A stretch of 10,805 nucleotides of DNA from Phoronis ovalis (Eukaryota; Phoronida; Phoronidae), in assembly GCA_028565635.1 (NCBI GenBank), contig JAOXYB010059724.1, positions 1-10,805 on the forward strand, given 5' to 3'. This document shows, piece after piece, positions 7,701-10,805 of this stretch; positions within the stretch are counted from its first letter, which is position 1, and each line of letters begins with the position of its first letter. A program made the translations under genes and the position numbers. The notes beneath the pieces are model-generated. The model was given only the letters and a program-made list of their open reading frames with translations, made no database searches and was not told where the DNA came from.

Positions 7701-10680
7701 TCAATTATTTTAAGAAAATACCTTTTCAGGCCATTTTTCAGCTTCATACATTTTATTTTTGAAACTTTCTCTCAGCTGTTCTATTCTATTTTGATGAGAT
7801 GTAATCATAAGTTCTCTCTCTGCTTTTAGGGCGGCTAAGTCACCTTGAGCTTTCTGTAGAGTGAGTCTCATCTCTTGGGATTCACCTAGTAAGAAAGTAA
7901 CATAATTATGTTTAATCACGTGTGAATCATATTGCAATCACAGTACATAAAGACTACACATTCAATAAACATGCAATATAGTTAGTCCAGGAACTTACCT
8001 CTAAAATTTTATTTCTAACATGAATGTAGCAAAAAACAAACATTTTCAACAAAACAGTGCTGATAGTCACATAATATTTGCCCTCATTGCAACAATAACT
8101 CTTGCTCATTGTCTGCGGTGTTTCTTTGGCACCAGAAATTCTATTTAAAGAAACATGAAAAATGGGTAGTGTGTATCAAAGCAATTCAAAATGAGATGCT
8201 TCAACAATGTAAGTATGAATATTTGCAGCTTTAATCATAGGTAATACAAATGCCTTGTTTTCAGTCTTACTATTTTCTATTTTTTGGAAACAAACAAAAA
8301 CTTATACCGGTCATCCACAAACGATACTTACTGTGAGACATGGTAGCTTTTCTTCGCATTTCTTCATCTAACCGTTGCTGTTCAAGGAATTTCTTTTTCA
8401 GTTGTTGGCATTCTTTTTCAGTCATTTGTAACTCAGCAGATTTCTGTTTTAGTTCATGTTGCAGTTTGGCAATATTCTGATCTGAGACATGGTCCCTGTT
8501 CTTCATTTGTTGACTGAGATTTTCTAATTCTTGATTTTTAGCACTGAAATAAAAACAACAAATAAAACAGGGACAAAGTTTTCACAGAAATAAATTATAT
8601 ATAGCTGCCTAACTTTACAATTTTATAACTTGAAAGGATGCCCTCTCTTCAGATAAAATAAAATAGTATTAAACATCATTTAAAGATAACATAAACAGTA
8701 GAAGTATGTAATCTATGGCATATAATGGTAATATTATGGAATCTGTTATTGCATGCAGCAGACACTAAAGCTGCTTAAAAAAGCTACCTACCGCACTTGT
8801 TCTTTATACTGTTCTGACTCCATGTTAAGAGACCTGCTCTTTGAAGTAGCGGAATCCATCTGCGACTGCATATCTGCATAGAAATTAATAATCTATGTTT
8901 ATTGTTAATTTTATGCATTAAATATAAAATATAACTTTGCACTAATAATCTTCAAAAAACTAACACACCCATATAAATAGTCATGTACATTTTCTGCAAC
9001 TTAGAGTATATATAATTATTGCCAATTTCTATATATGCTTCATATTAGATGTCAAAATATTCTTTTTTTCATTAATATTTACAGATATAAAGTAAATTAT
9101 GTTGTAGATAAGTATTAATCTACCTCCAGGTTTATCTCCTTAAAGAATTATCATAAGCCAGTATAGAGAGTCTAGATCTAGATCTACATTTTGACCTTTT
9201 CTATGAAAAATTCTTTGCAGAATGGGCAGATTGGACGCACTCACATACCAGAAAAATATGAACAAACTCTTACTTGATATTTCTTCTCTCAGACCCCGTA
9301 TAATATTTTTCAAATCCAAAATTTGTTTTTCTGAAGACTTTAATTGTCCCAAATCCTTTTCTTGACTTTCTAAGCATGACTTCAACGATCTTGTTGTGAC
9401 TTCAAGTGCTTCTTTTTCTTCTTCCATTTCATGAAGTTTAGATTGTAATACATTTGTTTCTGGAAATCAAAGTGACTTTCATAAATATAAGTTGCATGTT
9501 AGAATTAGTCTACTTTTAGTACTCAGTGTACGGTCACTGTGACCCACTTTGGCAATTCACAATGTAACTTGCAAAATACAATATAGAGTTGCTGTTTTGT
9601 AGAATTTAAGTTACCAGTATAATTAAATAACTGAGCATTAACAGACTTTTTGCATGCATGCACTATATATGGTAAGTGTCATGGATCCAATCCAACCCAC
9701 AATTCTTTTAGTGAATGAGTAATCCCACAGTTCTCAGCACACTCATGTAATTCATTCACAAAACAAGGAATTGTGGGTTTAGTTGGCTCTGTGACAGTAA
9801 TACAATCTAGCATGTGCAAAGGGTCAATATTCTTTATGATAGAATGTCATTTTGTTTTAACTCAAATACAAACCAGTTTTTTAACAAGAACTATACCTTG
9901 ATCATGCCTGCACATGATTTCTTGCATGACGTTTCCCATGGTATTGCACTGCTCCTTCATAAGGTTTTCATTTTCTTTGACAACAGATCGCATATGATTC
10001 AGACCTTTTTGCTGCTGCTTTACTGTGTGCATGACACCTGGAAGACTTCTTTGTAAGGCCAACAGTTTGGAACTAAAAAAATGAAACTATATAATTACTA
10101 TAGCTGACAGATTATATCGAATTTCAGAGAATAAATGTATTCTTAATTGCATGAATATGTGTTTACATATTGGATACTTGAACTTTCATGCATCAGTTAT
10201 ATAACTGAAGCCTCTTCTTGATTCACTACAGTCAAATATCACCTTTTTGGGTTGTGCACGTTTTTTTTTTTATGTATTACAATAGGTTAAACTTAAAGTA
10301 CGAAATGTGTATAATTCAGATAAATAGATCATTACTATGCAATTGGTACATGTCACCATCAATCACAAACCCAAATGTTCCAACAATTCCACGTTTTACG
10401 AATGAACAAGCAGATATACATGAGGTCTCCATGCACTCACAAAATTCAAAGCACCTTCAGACATTTAGGTTCACAATTAGTGCCATCATCAAGTGCATAC
10501 TTTTCTTAATAGTCACTGTTTACATATTGCTGTACATTTTTAAACATACGTTTTACTTACTTATTTTGTTCTCTATCATGCACAGCATCTGAGAGCATAT
10601 CCTGAAGTTTTTTCTCACTTGCTTTTAATTGGTCTATTGCCTCATTTTTATGCTTTATTTCATTTTTGGCAGTGTTCAAC
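4279..10680 (-). CDS. Long coiled-coil protein, 3' part of a multi-exon gene (11 exons, 5' end missing)
   Basis: Seen: eleven minus-strand exons (10561-10680, 9897-10072, 9274-9459, 8792-8873, 8332-8543, 7722-7885, 7351-7437, 6875-6952, 6284-6449, 5877-6025, 4279-4701) join in one open frame. They total 1843 nt, giving 613 residues plus TAG. All introns are GT..AG, and the intron phases from the incoming one are 2,2,1,1,2,1,0,0,0,1,0, each matching on both sides. The product is rich in E, K, Q and L with heptad-like hydrophobic spacing and almost no Pro or Gly until about residue 500. No membrane segment, signal peptide or catalytic motif is visible. A low-complexity basic tail follows. Inference: a structural or scaffold protein of the kind found at centrosomes, cilia, Golgi or cytoskeleton; the sequence does not decide which. 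The block ECEERFELTEALSEAKEQLL near the C-terminus is the best search handle. I do not recognise the family securely. The start codon and N-terminal domains lie outside the window. Confidence 0.93.
4702..5876 (-). other. Last intron, longest in the window (1175 bp)
   Basis: GTAAGC donor at 5871-5876 and GCAG acceptor at 4702-4705. It is AT-rich with no coding signal on either strand. Its donor end carries one of the two hairpin elements (see 5690-5820), about 50 bp from the splice site. Confidence 0.85.
5690..5820. mobile_element. MITE-like hairpin element, copy B
   Basis: TTTTGTGAATGAA at 5729-5741 is a perfect 13-bp inverted match to TTCATTCACAAAA at 5765-5777, extending to 16 of 17 bases outward. 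The loop holds a smaller hairpin (CACTG ATG CAGTG). The 17-nt sequence AATTCATTCACAAAACA at 5763-5779 recurs exactly in the other copy at 9749-9765. The outer parts (AACCCAAAG on the left, TTTTGGTTC on the right) match more loosely. Ends and target-site duplication are not clear. No coding capacity is seen, so it would be non-autonomous. Confidence 0.5.
5877..6025 (-). CDS. Coiled-coil gene penultimate exon, with two possible acceptors
   Basis: The donor is GTAAGC after AAGGAAGAA. Two in-phase acceptors are possible. The first is ttacaacag before CTGATGACAT (exon high end 6025, 149 nt). The second is attgcag before GTAAATTAG (high end 6010, 134 nt). They differ by 15 nt, so residues ADDIAG become G. 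Neither has a strong pyrimidine tract; the outer one is taken here. The peptide continues EEKVVHLKSELKHKELELAE and ENRKLEDQVTNLKEE, again coiled coil. Phase 0 out. Confidence 0.87.
6284..6449 (-). CDS. Coiled-coil gene exon, long unbroken helix
   Basis: The acceptor is aaaattttatag before CTAAAGGATC, and the donor is GTGAAA after AATAGGCTAG. The length is 166 nt, phase 0 in and phase 1 out. After LKDQLNGAGSKL, the peptide runs RVEVEDLKRQLREAKKRAQE and SLRQEIESLKAIIRDLENRL with clear heptad spacing of Leu, Ile and Val. The out-phase G pairs with CT or GT of the next exon, depending on which acceptor is used. Confidence 0.92.
6450..6874 (-). other. Intron (425 bp), nothing else seen
   Basis: GTTAGT donor and TTATAG acceptor. 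A T-rich stretch precedes the acceptor on the coding strand. No repeat or coding signal was recognised. Confidence 0.85.
6875..6952 (-). CDS. Coiled-coil gene small frame-neutral exon (78 nt)
   Basis: The acceptor is acattttgtag before GAATTACAAA, and the donor is GTTAGT after GAGTCCAAG. It has 26 codons and phase 0 on both sides. The peptide begins ELQIEKQKHQELLNKYKSEA and ends REAESK. It is too short to stand out as an open frame alone. The call rests on the splice sites, the phase fit and the coiled-coil composition. Confidence 0.9.
6953..7350 (-). other. Intron (398 bp), nothing else seen
   Basis: GTAAGA donor and TTGTAG acceptor. The body is AT-rich and holds no recognisable element. 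Confidence 0.85.
7351..7437 (-). CDS. Coiled-coil gene small frame-neutral exon (87 nt)
   Basis: The acceptor is gatttattttgcag before CTTGAAGCAG, and the donor is GTAAGA after TTTTGTTATG. It has 29 codons and phase 0 on both sides. The peptide runs LEAALTKERKKHSAELKALE and ends ESLKENFVM. Skipping it would keep the frame. Confidence 0.93.
7631..7648. repeat. Perfect 18-nt AT palindrome
   Basis: TATATTATATATAATATA reads the same on both strands. It is inside an intron and is probably simple AT-rich sequence. Confidence 0.8.
7722..7885 (-). CDS. Coiled-coil gene exon
   Basis: The acceptor is ctttcttactag before GTGAATCCC, and the donor is GTATTT after CCTGAAAAG. The length is 164 nt, entering at phase 1 and leaving at phase 0. 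The peptide runs ESQEMRLTLQKAQGDLAALK, then AERELMITSHQNRIEQLRES, and ends KNKMYEAEKWPEK. The Trp-Pro at the end is unusual for a coiled coil and may mark a kink. Confidence 0.92.
7886..8331 (-). other. Intron (446 bp), nothing else seen
   Basis: Consensus GTAAGT donor and TACTAG acceptor. No coding or repeat signal was recognised. Confidence 0.85.
8332..8543 (-). CDS. Coiled-coil gene exon, Gln/Lys-rich helix
   Basis: The acceptor is ttttatttcag before TGCTAAAAAT, and the donor is a consensus GTAAGT after TGTCTCACA. The length is 212 nt, phase 2 in and phase 1 out, with 70 full codons. The peptide includes AKNQELENLSQQMKNRDHV, IAKLQHELKQKSAELQMTEK and FLEQQRLDEEMRRKATMSH, an unbroken charged helix. 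It joins the next exon with A+GT = Ser. Confidence 0.93.
8792..8873 (-). CDS. Coiled-coil gene short exon (82 nt)
   Basis: The acceptor is tttctatgcag before ATATGCAGTC, and the donor is GTAGGT after CAAGTGCG. It enters at phase 1 and leaves at phase 2, with 26 full codons. The peptide begins MQSQMDSATSKSRSLNMESE. A second AG lies eight bases into the exon (ATATGCAG), but using it would break the phase, so the first AG was chosen. The out-phase CG+T gives Arg with the next exon. Confidence 0.88.
8874..9273 (-). other. Intron (400 bp)
   Basis: GTAAGA donor and ATGCAG acceptor. It holds AT-rich stretches and a short TCTAGATCTAGATCTA tract near 9171-9186 built of overlapping TCTAGA and AGATCT palindromes. 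Nothing else was recognised. Confidence 0.85.
9274..9459 (-). CDS. Coiled-coil gene exon, strongly charged helix
   Basis: The acceptor is gatttccag before AAACAAATG, and the donor is GTAAGA after GAAATATCAA. The length is 186 nt, phase 1 in and phase 1 out, so it is frame-neutral. The peptide runs TNVLQSKLHEMEEEKEALEV and continues with leucines spaced as in a coiled coil (LKSCLESQEKDLGQLKS, ILDLKNIIRGLREEIS). The last base joins the next exon to make Asn. Confidence 0.92.
9460..9896 (-). other. Intron (437 bp) with a hairpin element
   Basis: GTATAG donor and TTCCAG acceptor. It contains the second copy of the intronic hairpin element at about 9690-9790. Confidence 0.85.
9690..9790. mobile_element. 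MITE-like hairpin element, copy A
   Basis: AACCCACAATTC at 9694-9705 is a perfect 12-bp inverted match to GAATTGTGGGTT at 9768-9779. Inside it, GTGAATGA at 9711-9718 pairs with TCATTCAC at 9752-9759. The flanks also pair partly (CCAA at the left, TTGG at the right). The right arm shares an exact 17-nt core with the element near 5763. The gross shape is a near-symmetrical foldback of about 95 bp with no reading frame. Confidence 0.55.
9897..10072 (-). CDS. Coiled-coil gene exon with a less charged, Pro-containing segment
   Basis: The acceptor is a T-rich tract ending in TTAG before TTCCAAACTG, and the donor is GTATAG after CATGATCAAG. The length is 176 nt, entering at phase 2 and leaving at phase 1. 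The peptide SKLLALQRSLPGVMHTVKQQ contains Pro-Gly and is richer in Met, His and Cys (EQCNTMGNVMQEIMCRHDQ) than the rest. This may be a hinge or break between coiled-coil blocks (inference). The donor is weaker than its neighbours, but the phase match with the next exon (G+AA = Glu) supports it. Confidence 0.9.
10073..10560 (-). other. Intron (488 bp)
   Basis: Consensus GTAAGT donor and TTTTAG acceptor. It includes a perfect 16-nt palindrome, TCAGTTATATAACTGA, at 10193-10208 and a run of T at about 10261-10271. There is an open plus-strand frame here, but it has no coding character. Confidence 0.85.
10561..10680 (-). CDS. Coiled-coil gene, most 5' exon visible in the window
   Basis: The acceptor reads cacatag before GTTGAACACT, and the donor is GTAAGT after CAAAATAA. 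The length is 120 nt with phase 2 on both sides, so it completes one codon, carries 39 full codons and leaves AA for the next exon (AA+T = Asn). The peptide begins LNTAKNEIKHKNEAIDQLKA and ends in a charged helix (DAVHDREQN). Because both phases are equal it could be skipped without a frameshift. The exon before it is not in the window. Confidence 0.9.
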
Positions 10681-10805
10681 CTATGTGCAAACAAAGGAGT
10701 GGCATAATAGGCTATGAGCCAAGGGGATTGGTCGGTACCATACAGATGGAGTAAGGCTCATTGTGATTTTTAGCAAGATATATGTCCCTAGATATGAAAA
10801 AAATG

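Noticed and set aside
8858-8873. Alternative acceptor eight bases inside the 82-nt exon
   Set aside because: It would enter in the wrong phase relative to the exon at 9274-9459, so the protein frame would be lost.
10218-10592. 124-codon open frame on the plus strand
   Set aside because: It spans an intron and the antisense of an exon, is dominated by Phe, Ile, Leu and Tyr from T-rich DNA, and has no domain character.
1-10805. CRISPR arrays, tRNA or rRNA genes, bacterial operons or viral genes
   Set aside because: No regularly spaced identical short repeats, no cloverleaf-like or rRNA-like segment and no prokaryotic gene layout were seen on either strand.

Overview
The window looks like AT-rich nuclear DNA from an animal, most likely an invertebrate. 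The evidence is one gene on the minus strand cut into many short exons with canonical GT..AG introns of about 250-1200 bp. There is no operon layout, no Shine-Dalgarno pattern and no compact coding. I cannot name the species or phylum from sequence alone.

Right two thirds (4279-10680, minus strand): eleven consecutive exons, including the last one, of a gene for a long coiled-coil protein. Every junction was checked by hand. The reading phases match across all ten introns, and the joined exons give 613 complete residues plus a stop at 4279-4281. The 5' part of the gene lies beyond position 10805. The protein is rich in Glu, Lys, Gln and Leu with heptad-like spacing over about 490 residues. 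It ends in a Ser/Asn/Gly-rich basic tail of about 110 residues. A poly(A) signal lies about 100 nt past the stop. I could not assign the family with confidence.

Two introns (5690-5820 and 9690-9790) each carry a short hairpin element built around the same 17-nt sequence. They look like two copies of one MITE-like family.

Left third (1-4170): no gene that I can firmly support. Positions 1860-3117 hold an old, diverged tandem array with a period of about 300 bp. A second tandem duplication of about 194 bp is nested inside it. The best hint of another gene is an exon-like block on the plus strand at 1316-1461, which is more GC-rich than its surroundings and flanked by plausible splice sites. 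A weaker hint is a 26-codon reading frame at 745-825 followed by AATAAA.

I see no RNA genes, CRISPR arrays, viral genes or prokaryotic features. The possible new biology here is limited to the unassigned coiled-coil gene, the two repeat families and the orphan exon candidate.
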